Shown in pieces: positions 1 through 9,675 of a DNA stretch of 64,000 nt. The stretch spans positions 1-64,000 of the forward strand of contig NZ_JAKRND010000012.1 of assembly GCF_022347285.1 (NCBI RefSeq), written 5' to 3'. The position numbers and the translations under genes were made by a program. The stretch is from Corynebacterium sp. ACRPH (GTDB lineage Bacteria; Actinomycetota; Actinomycetes; Mycobacteriales; Mycobacteriaceae). Position 1 is the stretch's first letter, and every line of letters begins with the position of its first letter. The notes under the pieces were generated by a model. That model had not been told where the DNA came from. It saw nothing but the letters and a program-made list of their open reading frames with translations, and did no database searches.

Positions 1-285
1 GAATAGTTGGTGGCGTTGGGTGGAGGGGGCTGTGGGGTGGAATCGGCGCCAGACGAGGAGTGAGGGGAAGTCTAGGCAGTGGTCGGCGTGCATGTGGCTG
101 AAGGCGACGTGGCAGGCGGAGGGGTCGATGTCTTCGGCGCGTTGCATGGCGCTGAGTACGCCGGGGCCGCAGTCGAGGAGGAGGTGGTCGGGGTTGGCCG
201 TGATTGTGTCGCGGACGATGTATCCCGATGCGGCGCTATCGGGTCCTTCGACGCTTCCGGAGCATCCCAGCACTACCAGTTCCAT
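1..285 (-). CDS. MBL-fold metallohydrolase, N-terminal part (cut by window edge)
   Basis: Reading the minus strand from the ATG at 285 gives 95 codons that run off the window. The start MELVVLGCSGS and the metal-binding signature SHMHADHCLD (HxHxDH, residues 64-69) identify a metallo-beta-lactamase-fold hydrolase of the RNase Z/phosphodiesterase-like group. In mycobacteria the homologue (Rv1339, implicated in cyclic nucleotide turnover) directly follows murI. Here murI lies 6.4 kb away, with a giant surface protein gene between. The function beyond a metal-dependent hydrolase is inferred from family and neighbours. The C-terminal two thirds are outside the window. Confidence 0.85.
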   Translation of the reverse strand, partial: MELVVLGCSGSVEGPDSAASGYIVRDTITANPDHLLLDCGPGVLSAMQRAEDIDPSACHVAFSHMHADHCLDFPSLLVWRRFHPTAPSTQRHQLF

Positions 286-322
286 AAGTTGTCATTCTGC
301 CACGAAGCGGTGGCAAATGTGC

Positions 323-360
323 GAAAGGGCGACCACCGTTGTGTTGGTGGTCGCCCTTTC
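323..360 (-). terminator. Strong hairpin terminator of the surface protein gene
   Basis: A perfect 15-bp inverted repeat (323-337 with 346-360, arms GAAAGGGCGACCACC and GGTGGTCGCCCTTTC) encloses an 8-base loop. It lies 60 bp past the stop of the giant surface protein and just upstream of the MBL hydrolase start. It should insulate the hydrolase gene from read-through. The T-rich tail on the minus strand is weak. Confidence 0.75.
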
Positions 361-421
361 TTTCGCGGGACTTGCCAGACTGGCCGTTCCGCTAGGCGCT
401 AGCGCTGAACGCTAGTGGCGG

Positions 422-3400
422 TTAGGCCTCGCCTTCTTCGCGGCGGCGGCGCAGCAGCGGGATGGCGCCGATGATCAGCGCCAGGCCGACTGCGAACACG
501 CCTAGCACGTTCGCGCCGGTGGAGGCCAGGGTGCTCATCCGCGGGCTATCAACCTGCTTCTGAGAGCTGGAGCTGCCGCTGCTTGCGGAGCTGCCGGTGG
601 ACGTGCCGCCCTTGGAGTCCGGCTGGCTCGGGGTGCTGGACTTGCCAGGGGTGCCCGGCTTGTCCGCGTTACCCGGCTTGCCCGGGGTGCCCGGCTTGCC
701 CGGGGTGCCCGGCTTGCTCGGCTGCTTGGGATCCGGCTTCGGGGTGGAACCGTGAGATCCGCTGCCCACGATGGCCCCGCCGATTCCCAGAGAACCGATG
801 ATGCCAGGCAGGTTCGGCTTCGGAGTAACCGAACCGGAGGAGCCGCCAGGCGTGTTCGGGTCCTTCGGATCCTCAGGCTTCGGGTCCTCAGGGTCCTTCG
901 GGTCCTCAGGGTTATTCGGGTTCTCCGGATCCTTCGGGTCCTCAGGGTTATTCGGGTTCTCCGGATCCTTCGGGTCCTCAGGGTTATTCGGGTTCTCCGG
1001 ATCCTTCGGGTCCTCAGGGTTGTTCGGGTTTTCCGGATCCTTCGGGTCCTCAGGGTTATTCGGGTTCTCCGGATCCTTCGGGGGCTCACAGTCGCACTTG
1101 GTACCAACCTCGATGATGTGCTTGACCGGATCGCTGATGGTCTCCGTAGTCGGGTCGCTCTTGGTGATCTGACCGTTTTCGGAGGTCACCGTAACGGTGT
1201 GTTTTACCTCTCCTGGCTTGCCTTCCTGGAGAACCCGGTGCTCGCCGGCCTTCAAGTCCGAGTTCGGGCGAACCTCGATCTCGAACGGAGTGTTCTCGGT
1301 CCACTCAACCGTCGTGGAGTCCGTCGCGATCTTCGTACCGATCTTGATGATCTTCTTAACCGGCTCGGTCACGCGCTCGCGCTCGGTCTTGGTGTCCGTG
1401 ACCTGCGAGTTCACGATGGTTTGGGTCGTGGTGACCTTGTCCTTGCCCGGCTTGCCCTCCTGGACCACCTCGGACGTACCGGCTTCCATAGTGTCGTCGT
1501 AGATGACCTCGGTCTCGAACGGCACTGCGACCTCGGACTCAGTGGTGTGAGTGTTCTCGGTCTTGGTGCCGACGCGGATAACCGCGTTTGTCGGTTCCTT
1601 AGTGCGCTCAGTGGTCACGGTCGGCTCGCCGGAAGGCTTGCCGTCCACGATCTTCTGGGTGGAGGTGACAACCTCAGTACCCAGCTCGCCCTGCTTAACG
1701 ACGACCTGCTCACCGGCCTTGAGAGTGTCATCGAAGATGATCGTGGTCTCAAACGGAACCGGCTTTTCAGTCTTGGTTACGACCGAAGACTCCTGAGGAT
1801 CCTTAGTCGGACCGTACTCGATGATCTGCTCGACCGGTTCGGTGCGAGCCTTGACCTCCGCAACCTGCGCCTCACCGTTGGTGCCGGTGAACGTCGCGGC
1901 GTAGGAAGCCTCACCGTTCTTGCCTTCCTGGACAACGTTGATCTCGCCAGGCTTCAGATTCGGGTTCGGACGAAGAGTGGTGCCGAACGGGATCGGCTCA
2001 GTCCACTCCACCTTGTCGGTAGCCGTGGCCTGCTTGGTGCCAACGGTGATGACCTCGTCGACAGGCTGCTTCGTGATCTTCTCAGAGATCGTCGGGTCAC
2101 CCGGCTGCGAGTTAGTGATGTTGCGGGTAATCGTCACCGTCTTTTCACCCGGAACACCCGGAGTGGTCACCTTGGACTCACCAGCAGGCATGTTCGGGTC
2201 ATACTTCACAACGACCTTGTACGGAGCCTCAGTGGTGAAGGTCTCGGTGTTCGTACCGGTGGTCTTCGTACCGACGCGGATGATCTGCTTGATCGGCTCT
2301 TCGGTGCGCTTCGTTTCCACAACCGGGTCGCCAGACGGCTTACCATCCACGAGCTTCTGGGTGGAAGTGACGGTGTCCTCACCGAGTCGACCGACCTGCT
2401 TCACTTCCTGCTTGCCCTCTTCGAGAGAGTCGTCGAAGACGATCTCGGTATCGAAAGGAACTGGCTTCTTCACAGTGGTGACAAGCTCATCTTCCCCGAG
2501 CGCAGGGCCATACTCGATGATCTCGTTAACCGGGTCCTTGGTCTGCTTCTCCTCAGGGGTGACCGTTGCCTGGTCGCCCTTGGCAGTGAAGTCAGCGGTG
2601 TAGGTTTTCTCGCCAGGCACGCCCTTCTGGACGACCTTGATCTCACCCGGCTTCAGCTCCCGGTTCGGACGAGTCTCAACCTCGAACGGAACCTGGGCAG
2701 TCCAGGTGACCTTCTCGGATGCCTCAGACGGCTTGGTGCCGACCTTGATGACCTGGTCAACAGGCTGCTTGGTGATTTCCTCACTGATCTGCGGGTCACC
2801 CGGCTTGGAGTTGGTGATGTCGCGCTTGATCGTCACCGTCTTCTCGCCAGGAACACCCTCGGTCACAACCTCGGACGTGCCAGCAGACATGTTCGGGTCG
2901 AACTCGACCTTCACACCAAACGGAACCTCAGACTTAACGGTCTCAACGTTCTCACCGGTGGTCTTAGTACCGATGCGGATCTTCGCGTTCTTCGGTGCCT
3001 TGGTCTGCTCGATGTTGATGGTCGGCTCACCGTCCGGCTTGCCGTCCTTGATCTTCTGGGTGGAGGTGATGGTCTGTTCACCCGGAACGCCCTCTTCGTC
3101 GACAACTTGCTCGCCGGACTCGAGGGTGTCGTCGTAGACGTACTCGATCTCGAACGGTACCTCTTGGGTCTTCTTGCTGGTCAGTTCCTGATCAGGGATA
3201 CCTGGGCCGACCTCGATGATGCGGGGCTGAGGCTTCTTGGTTACCTTCGACTCGCTTACCGAGGCCTGGTCGCCCTTGGAGGTGAACTTAGCCTTGTAGG
3301 TCCGCTCGCCGTTCTCGCCTTCCTGGATGACCTTCATCTCGCCCGGCTTCAGGTCAGGGTTCTCGCGAACCTCGGTCGGGTACGGGATCGGGAACGTCCA

Positions 3401-6400
3401 AGAAACGTCCTTCGCGCTCTCGGCAGGCTTGGTGCCGACGACGACGACCTCGTTGACCGGCTCCTTGGTGCGTTCCCAGGTGCCGTCCTTCTTCATCTTC
3501 TCGGCGCCCGGCTCACCCTTGGTCTCAACCTTGTACTCGCCGGCAGGGATGGAGTCGTCGTACTTGTACTCGACCTGGAACGGAACCTCACGCTTCGGGA
3601 CGTCGATGACGTTCACGGTCGCGGTCGTGTTGTCCTTCGAGCCGTCCTCGTAGGTCACGATGACCGGAACGTCGATTTTGTCGCCCGGTTTCGCGGTCTC
3701 CGGTCCGGTCGAGATGACGTTGCCCTTGTCATCCAGGCCGACAATCCAGTCGCCGTTAGCGGTCTTCACCTTGTAGGTCGGGTTGCCGAACTCGTTGTTC
3801 TCACCCGTGGCCTCAAGACCCTTGCCCTTCGGATCGATGGTGAACGGCTTGTCCGGATCAAGGTTGATTTCGGCAGGCTTTTCGACGCCAATCGGTGACG
3901 TCGCCGTACCACCCGGGTAGACCGTCTGGGACGGTACAACCGGCTCAGACTCCCAGCTGTTGGTCAGCTTGACCACGGTGGTGACCGGTGTCTGGGTGGT
4001 CAAACCACCCGGAGCGTTAACGGTCACCGTGATGGTGTTCTTGTCGCCCGGCTTGGCATCAGCCGGCGGGGTGGAGGAAACTTCACCGGTCTTCGGGTTG
4101 ATGGTGTACTTCCAACCGTTGACTTCCTGAGTAAGAACCGGCTTGCCGTCCTTTCGACCAAAGGAGAACGTGGAGCCATCAGGCGCGTCTTCAACCTGGT
4201 GCTTCACTTCCTGGCCAGGAGCGGTGGTCTGGACGTTGTAGTTCGCCTTAATGTCACCCTTTATGACGACGACAGTGCCAACAACAGTCTGAGGCTTCTG
4301 TTTGCCTTCAGCGCTGTAGTGAGCTTGGACCGGAACGTTCAGGATGTCGCCTTCCTGCGCACCCTTCGGAATCGTGGTCGTAATCTCACCAGTTTTCTCG
4401 TCGACGTAGACGGTCCATGTCTTGCCATCCTTGCTGGTGAGGGTGGTCTGGTTCGTGCCGTCCTCAAAGGTGTAGCGCGTCGGGGCTTCATCGGTCGTGT
4501 TGCCGCTCAAACCGCGTTCCGGGATTTCGGGCGTGAGGCTGACGCTCGCGTTCGGCTGACCAGTGACCGTGTCGTAGGTTGGGATCTTGATGTCGACGAT
4601 CGCCTGGAACTGGGTCTCGATCTCATCCGTGGTCTGGTCCGGGTAGGTTGCCTTCACCTTCGGGGTGATGATCGTGCCCGGTGCGACGGTGTCGTCCGCC
4701 TTCGCGGTGACCTTGCCGGTGGCATCGACCGTGACAGTCCAACCTGCCGGCACGGTCGCCGGATCAATCTCGTACTTGGCTGGGTGAACTGCCTTGTGGC
4801 CCTTCATGATTGGCTTCAATCCAATCTGAGCAGTGATTTCCTCGTTCACCTTGCCCTTGGACAGACCCGGACGCACCAGGTCAGTGACCTGGGTATTGTT
4901 CGGGTCAACAACCACGAACAGCTCAAGCTCATCGGTAGAGCCGTTGGAGTACTCGACGGTGATCTTCGGGCGCGCAAAGCTACCCGGCTTCGGGTTTTCC
5001 GGAGCGGTCACGGTGACGTTGTAGTTCTCGTCCATCTCGACGGTCCAGCCGTCGTAGACGTACTTCTCGTCCAGCTCAACCTTGGCCTCGAAGCCGCCGT
5101 CACCCTTCTTCTTGGCCAGCTCCTTGATCAGGTCAGGGGTCTGGGTGAAGGTGACCTTCTGCGGCTCGGTAGCAAGCGGGCCGGTAGCGCTATCGACACC
5201 GGAGATGATCTTGGCGTCGGTCTTGTCGTACTTCGGGGAGTGGTACTCGGTGTCGTCCAGGGAGAACGCCTTGGAGTCGATGACGTTCGCCTTGTTGTAG
5301 CGCGTCAGCGAGTTGGAGCTGTCGAAGGCTCCGTCGTGCCCGATAAATTCATTGTTGCTCTTAGCAGCAGCCTGGAGCTGGTCCACGCTGCGAGGCTTTG
5401 CCAGAACGGAGAAGTTCACGTTCTTGTCAGTTGCCAGGTCAGTACCGCGGTACTCAGGCCAGGTGAAGTAGACGTCGCCTGTCGCTTCATCGATACGCAG
5501 GTTCTTGGTGCCACCGGAGGCCGCTGGGTCTGTGGTGCCGATGAACTGGCCGTTGCCATCGTAGGCCTCCACAACCATGCGGGACATAGAGTCGTCAGTG
5601 CCACCGTTCTGCACAGCAGGAACGTTGATCTTACCGACCTTAGTTTCAGCACCTGCAACGATGACGTGCTTCTCGAAGTTCTCCCACGACACCGTGATCG
5701 GGTTACATTCGATGTTCTCGCTCGGCCACGGGTTCACGACGGCCGTAAAGGCTGCGGATTCTCCCCGGGTGGCCCTAGTCTTTGGGTCGGGATTCTCCTG
5801 CTTATAGTTGCCCTGCCAGGCATAACGTACCGGGTTCGCGGCAGTGGCCTCAGCGAACTGCTTGACTTTCGCATCGGTCAGTTCCGCGTTGAGGTTCAGG
5901 TTTCGCTGAGTCCTAGAAGCAGTAATACCGAGGATTTCGTCGGCCTTGTGCGTGACTACCTTGTTAACAAAGGTCTTACCCGCGTCCGTAGCGGGAATTT
6001 GAGCCTTATCGAGGTACGCACCCATGTTGCCTGAATTGGTAAAGCCCCAGTCAGCGAACGTGCGGTCCTTCGAGTTGTCAAAGGCGACGCTCAGGCCCCA
6101 GGCTTTCTTGTCGGGGCTCTCCGCAACCGGCTCAGAGGTATACCAGCTGAAACCAGCCTGGCTGCCACTCTGAGTGCTTTCCGAGACAGTACACGAACCG
6201 GCCGGCAGGTCGGAGGCCTTCTGAGCATCCTTCTCCACCGCGCCGGACTTGTCGCGGATGCCGCCCGTGAACGTGGCTGCGGTGGCCTCGGGCGCGAAGT
6301 CGCTGGGGGCAAAGATGCTGAGTGAGCCCAGCGCGAGGGTGATGGCAGACAGTGCGGCCGCACTCTTACGCACATTCTGCCGTGAAACCTTGTTCTGAGA

Positions 6401-6409
6401 GGAATTCAT
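422..6409 (-). CDS. Giant LAxTG-anchored surface protein with YPDG-like and G5 repeats
   Basis: This 1995-residue secreted, wall-anchored protein is probably an adhesin. A signal peptide occupies residues 1-44 (ends near PEATAA). A unique N-terminal domain (about 45-420) is followed by five YPDG/Rib-like beta repeats (about 425-930) with the pattern GW-TV-D-x-G-x-V and TYxDG. Then come eleven G5-like repeats (about 935-1770), each opening with a VPFxxE-like strand and ending in VGTK or YGP. Next are a CDC cysteine pair, a Pro/Asp/Asn-rich stalk of five identical 12-residue units (about 1775-1838), a second Gly/Pro/Lys-rich stretch, the sortase motif LASTG (about 1960), a hydrophobic helix and a RRRREEGEA tail. 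The ATG is preceded by GGAAGGA. G5 domains are known to bind glycans or zinc and build rigid stalks; ligand binding here is inference. Confidence 0.9.
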   Translation of the reverse strand: MNSSQNKVSRQNVRKSAAALSAITLALGSLSIFAPSDFAPEATAATFTGGIRDKSGAVEKDAQKASDLPAGSCTVSESTQSGSQAGFSWYTSEPVAESPDKKAWGLSVAFDNSKDRTFADWGFTNSGNMGAYLDKAQIPATDAGKTFVNKVVTHKADEILGITASRTQRNLNLNAELTDAKVKQFAEATAANPVRYAWQGNYKQENPDPKTRATRGESAAFTAVVNPWPSENIECNPITVSWENFEKHVIVAGAETKVGKINVPAVQNGGTDDSMSRMVVEAYDGNGQFIGTTDPAASGGTKNLRIDEATGDVYFTWPEYRGTDLATDKNVNFSVLAKPRSVDQLQAAAKSNNEFIGHDGAFDSSNSLTRYNKANVIDSKAFSLDDTEYHSPKYDKTDAKIISGVDSATGPLATEPQKVTFTQTPDLIKELAKKKGDGGFEAKVELDEKYVYDGWTVEMDENYNVTVTAPENPKPGSFARPKITVEYSNGSTDELELFVVVDPNNTQVTDLVRPGLSKGKVNEEITAQIGLKPIMKGHKAVHPAKYEIDPATVPAGWTVTVDATGKVTAKADDTVAPGTIITPKVKATYPDQTTDEIETQFQAIVDIKIPTYDTVTGQPNASVSLTPEIPERGLSGNTTDEAPTRYTFEDGTNQTTLTSKDGKTWTVYVDEKTGEITTTIPKGAQEGDILNVPVQAHYSAEGKQKPQTVVGTVVVIKGDIKANYNVQTTAPGQEVKHQVEDAPDGSTFSFGRKDGKPVLTQEVNGWKYTINPKTGEVSSTPPADAKPGDKNTITVTVNAPGGLTTQTPVTTVVKLTNSWESEPVVPSQTVYPGGTATSPIGVEKPAEINLDPDKPFTIDPKGKGLEATGENNEFGNPTYKVKTANGDWIVGLDDKGNVISTGPETAKPGDKIDVPVIVTYEDGSKDNTTATVNVIDVPKREVPFQVEYKYDDSIPAGEYKVETKGEPGAEKMKKDGTWERTKEPVNEVVVVGTKPAESAKDVSWTFPIPYPTEVRENPDLKPGEMKVIQEGENGERTYKAKFTSKGDQASVSESKVTKKPQPRIIEVGPGIPDQELTSKKTQEVPFEIEYVYDDTLESGEQVVDEEGVPGEQTITSTQKIKDGKPDGEPTINIEQTKAPKNAKIRIGTKTTGENVETVKSEVPFGVKVEFDPNMSAGTSEVVTEGVPGEKTVTIKRDITNSKPGDPQISEEITKQPVDQVIKVGTKPSEASEKVTWTAQVPFEVETRPNRELKPGEIKVVQKGVPGEKTYTADFTAKGDQATVTPEEKQTKDPVNEIIEYGPALGEDELVTTVKKPVPFDTEIVFDDSLEEGKQEVKQVGRLGEDTVTSTQKLVDGKPSGDPVVETKRTEEPIKQIIRVGTKTTGTNTETFTTEAPYKVVVKYDPNMPAGESKVTTPGVPGEKTVTITRNITNSQPGDPTISEKITKQPVDEVITVGTKQATATDKVEWTEPIPFGTTLRPNPNLKPGEINVVQEGKNGEASYAATFTGTNGEAQVAEVKARTEPVEQIIEYGPTKDPQESSVVTKTEKPVPFETTIIFDDTLKAGEQVVVKQGELGTEVVTSTQKIVDGKPSGEPTVTTERTKEPTNAVIRVGTKTENTHTTESEVAVPFETEVIYDDTMEAGTSEVVQEGKPGKDKVTTTQTIVNSQVTDTKTERERVTEPVKKIIKIGTKIATDSTTVEWTENTPFEIEVRPNSDLKAGEHRVLQEGKPGEVKHTVTVTSENGQITKSDPTTETISDPVKHIIEVGTKCDCEPPKDPENPNNPEDPKDPENPNNPEDPKDPENPNNPEDPKDPENPNNPEDPKDPENPNNPEDPKDPEDPKPEDPKDPNTPGGSSGSVTPKPNLPGIIGSLGIGGAIVGSGSHGSTPKPDPKQPSKPGTPGKPGTPGKPGNADKPGTPGKSSTPSQPDSKGGTSTGSSASSGSSSSQKQVDSPRMSTLASTGANVLGVFAVGLALIIGAIPLLRRRREEGEA
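894..1083. repeat. Five tandem 36-bp repeats encoding the Pro-rich wall stalk
   Basis: Units start at 894, 930, 966, 1002 and 1038 and are nearly identical, with a partial sixth copy to 1083. Each encodes the 12-residue unit KDPENPNNPEDP. The unit length is a multiple of three, so gain or loss of copies would change the stalk length in frame. Confidence 0.9.
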
Positions 6410-6652
6410 TCCTCGGTCCTTCCTGAAAAAGCTTGAGCGCGCCTGCCGTCTGTCAGATTCCCTTTTCTAAGACCCGCAACAGGCCGGGCGCCTACTAAAA
6501 GCTGAAAACTCACTAAAATTCGGTTCGATAAGCGAAAAACATCCTAAGAGTACCCCTGTAGCATAGCTGAATAAGCGACTCAGGAACAACCGGGACAATA
6601 GTTCTATAATTAGCAAAACCCCTGGGCACCTCACATAAGAGAACCCTAAGCG
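6410..6652. promoter_or_regulatory. Leader/promoter region of the surface protein gene
   Basis: This 243-bp AT-rich gap separates the surface protein start from the murI stop. Apart from the ribosome binding site GGAAGGA just upstream of 6409 I see no clear operator. The local drop in GC relative to both flanking genes fits a strong promoter or a recent insertion boundary. Confidence 0.4.
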
Positions 6653-7510
6653 CTAGCGGACCATCTCCGGGATCTGTGATACCGAACTAATCGCCGGCCC
6701 CAGGAACCTCCCAGCCAGCTTCGCGAACCTCTGCGGATCCCCCGTCGACTCGAAGGAAAGGTCCACCGCCCGCCCCGGATCCTCATCCGCCAGCAACCCC
6801 TGTTCCGATAGCGTCCTATAAACAGTCTTCGCCGTCTCTTCGGCGCTATTAATCAGCGTGACGTCATCCCCCATCACCAGCTGCACCACCCCGGCCAACA
6901 GCGGATAATGCGTGCACCCCAGCACCACTGTATCCACCCCCTCGGCTTTCAACGGCGCCAGATAGTTCTCCGCCAGCCCCATCAGTTGTCGCCCGCTGGT
7001 CATGCCGCGCTCCACAAAGGGCACAAACTGCGGACAGGCCTGCGCATACGCCTCGACCCCCGGGATCGCCGCGAAAAGATCCTGGTAGGACCTACTACTC
7101 ACCGTCGCTTGGGTGCCGATCACACCGATCTTGCCGTTGCGGGTCGCCGCCGCCGCGCGCCGCACCGCAGGCAGGATCACCTCAACCACCGGAATCGAAT
7201 ACCTCTCCCGCGCGTCGCGAATAAACGCCGACGAGGCAGAATTGCACGCCACCACAATCATCTTGCAGCCGCGCTCCGCCAAGGTGTCCGCAATCCCAAT
7301 CGATAGCTCGCGCACCCGCGCCAGAGGCTTGTCCCCGTATGGAGAGTTAGCCGTGTCCCCGATGTACACCAGGTTCTCGTGCGGTAGCTGGTCCACAATG
7401 GCGCGCGCCACCGTCAGCCCGCCCACACCCGAATCGAACACTCCGATCGGTGCGTTATTCGCCTGCGCCGCCTGTACGTTAGTCTCAGCAGCCTCTGCAG
7501 CCTCAGCCAC
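6653..7510 (-). CDS. murI: Glutamate racemase
   Basis: MurI interconverts L- and D-glutamate in the cytoplasm to supply peptidoglycan synthesis. The motif GVFDSGVGG lies near the N-terminus, and the two catalytic cysteines sit in ACNSAS (about residue 89) and GCTHYPLL (about residue 199), as in active racemases. A GTG at 7519 is also possible, but GAAGG touches it; the GTG at 7510 has GAAGG at a proper nine-base spacing, so it is preferred (285 aa). It lies 7-16 bp downstream of the peptidase gene and is probably co-transcribed with clpS-DUF2017-peptidase, an order shared with mycobacteria. Confidence 0.95.
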   Translation of the reverse strand: MAEAAEAAETNVQAAQANNAPIGVFDSGVGGLTVARAIVDQLPHENLVYIGDTANSPYGDKPLARVRELSIGIADTLAERGCKMIVVACNSASSAFIRDARERYSIPVVEVILPAVRRAAAATRNGKIGVIGTQATVSSRSYQDLFAAIPGVEAYAQACPQFVPFVERGMTSGRQLMGLAENYLAPLKAEGVDTVVLGCTHYPLLAGVVQLVMGDDVTLINSAEETAKTVYRTLSEQGLLADEDPGRAVDLSFESTGDPQRFAKLAGRFLGPAISSVSQIPEMVR

Positions 7511-7525
7511 GGCTCTCACCCTTCA

Positions 7526-8710
7526 TTATGTCCCTTTCACCACGTCACGCCAGCTCGGCACACCGAAGGCCGATTCCACCGCCAAGACGGCATGCACAAT
7601 CGCCCGCTCCACTGTGTTAGCCGCGACCGCCGAAAGCAGGCTCATGCCAATGTCATCCACGCCCCTCTCAACTCCAGTAGCCCCCGAGCCGTGCTCACCT
7701 GTCGCCAGCGCAAACAGCGTGTCCCCATCCATCGGCATGTGCGCCGGCCGAATCGCCCGTGCGATCCCGTCGTGCCCCGCCAGCGCCAGCCTCTTGGCCT
7801 GCGCCTTCGTCAGCGGCGCATCGGTCGCCACCACACCAATCGTCGTGTTGAGCTTCGGCGCCAACATGTCCGCCGTGATCTTCGTACCGAGCAGGTTCTT
7901 GCTCTTTAATCTATTGACGCCCTCAGCTTCCACCGGCTCACCATCAACCAGGCCGTCGGCCAGCCCATAGCGGGCAAACTCCCCGTTCAGCTCTGCGGCG
8001 AGTCCCCACGGCAGGCCGGTCGCCGGGTCGAAGACCGTGCCCTGCGGATTAACGACAATGCCCACGGCAACAGTCACCCCCGCCAGCGGAGTGCCTTCGG
8101 GGAATACGGCGCTGGCCTGCCCAAAGCCGCCTTTCAGCGCGCCAGCGGAGGCTCCCAGCCCCGCGCCGACGTTGCCGTTCAGTGCCCTCTGCTCTGAAGC
8201 ACCCTGTACTAAGGCTCCCGGCTCAACCGCACTACCATCACCGTCACCAACCACAGCATCCAGCGCCGCCGCCGTCGCTGCCGCTCCCGTGGCCGCATCC
8301 GGCCGCGAATCCCAGCGCCCCAGCAGCAGATCAAAAATCACGGCTCCCGGCACGATCGGCACCAACTTATCTGGGTGCTCCGGGCCCAGCACGGGGAAGC
8401 CGATCCCCCTACTCTCCAGTTCGGCCATTGCCCCCGTGAGGGCGTCAAGACCAAAAGCAGAACCACCACACAGCCCAATAGCGTGCACGGCCTGCACCGT
8501 GTTGTGCGGCGCCAGCAGATCCGTCTCGCGAGTCCCCGGCCCGCCACCACGCACGTCCACGCTGGCAGTGGCGGACTTCGGGGCGACGATCATGGTTACG
8601 CCCGAATCCCCCGCGCCGCCGTCGCACACCGCGTGGCCCACGCCAATGCCCGCCACGTCTGCCAGGGAATTCGCGGGTCCGGGCTGGCAGCCGAACAACT
8701 CTATGCTCAT
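7526..8710 (-). CDS. P1/S58-family peptidase (DmpA-like)
   Basis: A 394-residue protein of the P1 (S58) N-terminal-nucleophile family, which includes the aminopeptidase DmpA and self-cleaving beta-peptidyl aminopeptidases. Visible family features are the N-terminal GPxNSLxDVxGxxVGHA, the DVRGGGPGTRETDLL block, and the GNVGAGLGASAG and KGGFGQAS segments that surround the active centre. The mycobacterial homologue (Rv1333) holds the same place upstream of murI. The start ATG overlaps the stop of the DUF2017 gene (TAATG), so translation is likely coupled. The substrate cannot be deduced. Confidence 0.85.
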   Translation of the reverse strand: MSIELFGCQPGPANSLADVAGIGVGHAVCDGGAGDSGVTMIVAPKSATASVDVRGGGPGTRETDLLAPHNTVQAVHAIGLCGGSAFGLDALTGAMAELESRGIGFPVLGPEHPDKLVPIVPGAVIFDLLLGRWDSRPDAATGAAATAAALDAVVGDGDGSAVEPGALVQGASEQRALNGNVGAGLGASAGALKGGFGQASAVFPEGTPLAGVTVAVGIVVNPQGTVFDPATGLPWGLAAELNGEFARYGLADGLVDGEPVEAEGVNRLKSKNLLGTKITADMLAPKLNTTIGVVATDAPLTKAQAKRLALAGHDGIARAIRPAHMPMDGDTLFALATGEHGSGATGVERGVDDIGMSLLSAVAANTVERAIVHAVLAVESAFGVPSWRDVVKGT

Positions 8711-9279
8711 TATTCACCCATCATCGCCGACAAAAGACTGTCCTGGTGGTAGCCCAGCCAGTCCAGGTAGTTCTGCGCCGCCGTCGCTTGATCGGAGTTC
8801 TCATCCCCCTCGAGAAGCTCCTTCTTGAACTCCTCGTACTGCGCGGAGTGGTACAGGCGAATGTCGTTGATGGCGCTCAGCCACGGGTGGACCTCGTCCT
8901 GCGTCAGCGATACATTCACCGAACCATTTGGCCCCAGGTAGTCCACCACAAAGCGCAGGTTGGTCAGCTTCGTCTTAATGATGTCCGTCTCGTTCAGCTG
9001 GCGGGTCAGCGCCGCATCGCCATCGACTTCCTCGTCCCCCTCGCGGAAAAAACTAGGCAGCAACCGAGCCAGCCCCGGATCTTTCGGCGCATCGGCATGC
9101 CCGCTGGCCATGCCCGTCATCTCCGCTAACTCATCCTTCGGGGCGGTCCGCGCGCGCTCCATCAGCTTGTCGGAGACAGCCACCGCCGAATCCCCCAACA
9201 TCTCGCGCTCGAGCGGCTCCAGCTGCGTATTAAAGCGAGTCCCGCGCAGCAAGCTGTTCTTTTTCGTCCACGGCTGCAT
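8710..9279 (-). CDS. DUF2017 family protein
   Basis: A 189-residue soluble protein matching the actinobacterial DUF2017 family (Rv1332-like), which typically sits between clpS and the P1 peptidase as here. It is rich in acidic residues and ends DSLLSAMMGE. No catalytic motif is visible and the function is unknown; location next to clpS suggests a link to regulated proteolysis, which is inference only. The ATG is preceded by AAGAAGGAA. It shares one base with the downstream peptidase start. Confidence 0.8.
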   Translation of the reverse strand: MQPWTKKNSLLRGTRFNTQLEPLEREMLGDSAVAVSDKLMERARTAPKDELAEMTGMASGHADAPKDPGLARLLPSFFREGDEEVDGDAALTRQLNETDIIKTKLTNLRFVVDYLGPNGSVNVSLTQDEVHPWLSAINDIRLYHSAQYEEFKKELLEGDENSDQATAAQNYLDWLGYHQDSLLSAMMGE

Positions 9280-9306
9280 GTTCGTTCCTTCTTTCTTTAT
9301 TGACGC

Positions 9307-9612
9307 CTACCCGTCCGCCCGCTGCATCGTCGCCCATAACCCGGCGGTCTGCAGCTTCTTTACATCCCCTTCAACCTTGTCGCGCTCACCCGAGCTCACC
9401 ACGGCTTTCCCCTCGGTGTGCACCTGCATCATCAGCTCCGTGGCGCGCTTGCGCGAGTAACCCAGGACGGTCTGGAAGACATACGTCACGTAGCTCATCA
9501 GGTTCACCGGATCATCCCAACAGATGCACATCCACGGCAGGTTGGGCTCCGTCAGTGTTTCTGGCAGTTTGTCCGCTACAGGGGTGGCGGAGGGAGCGGC
9601 TGGGGAAGTCAT
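9307..9612 (-). CDS. clpS: ATP-dependent Clp protease adaptor ClpS
   Basis: ClpS delivers N-degron substrates to ClpC/ClpA for degradation. The core of this 101-residue protein is typical: [19 protein letters not shown], then the helix [17 protein letters not shown], then [11 protein letters not shown]. The Asp-Asp-Pro-Val-Asn block corresponds to the substrate-binding pocket region. The reading frame stays open far upstream, but those residues are antisense to pncB; the start at 9612 is chosen because the homology begins just after it and the pncB start is 63 bp away on the other strand. An ATG nine codons upstream is an alternative. Confidence 0.9.
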   Translation of the reverse strand: MTSPAAPSATPVADKLPETLTEPNLPWMCICWDDPVNLMSYVTYVFQTVLGYSRKRATELMMQVHTEGKAVVSSGERDKVEGDVKKLQTAGLWATMQRADG

Positions 9613-9675
9613 GCTTTCCAGAATACCCACATCGGCCATCTTCGCTGCCGGGTCCGTGGTGGGGCGTGGACTAGC

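Noticed and set aside
752-3898. A 1048-codon open frame opposite the surface protein gene
   Set aside because: It is the antisense shadow of a repetitive, GC-biased gene; its product is an Arg/Leu/Val-rich low-complexity string without start signal or homology.
4199-6034. A 611-codon plus-strand frame
   Set aside because: Also antisense to the surface protein gene, with Arg/Val/Leu composition typical of shadow frames.
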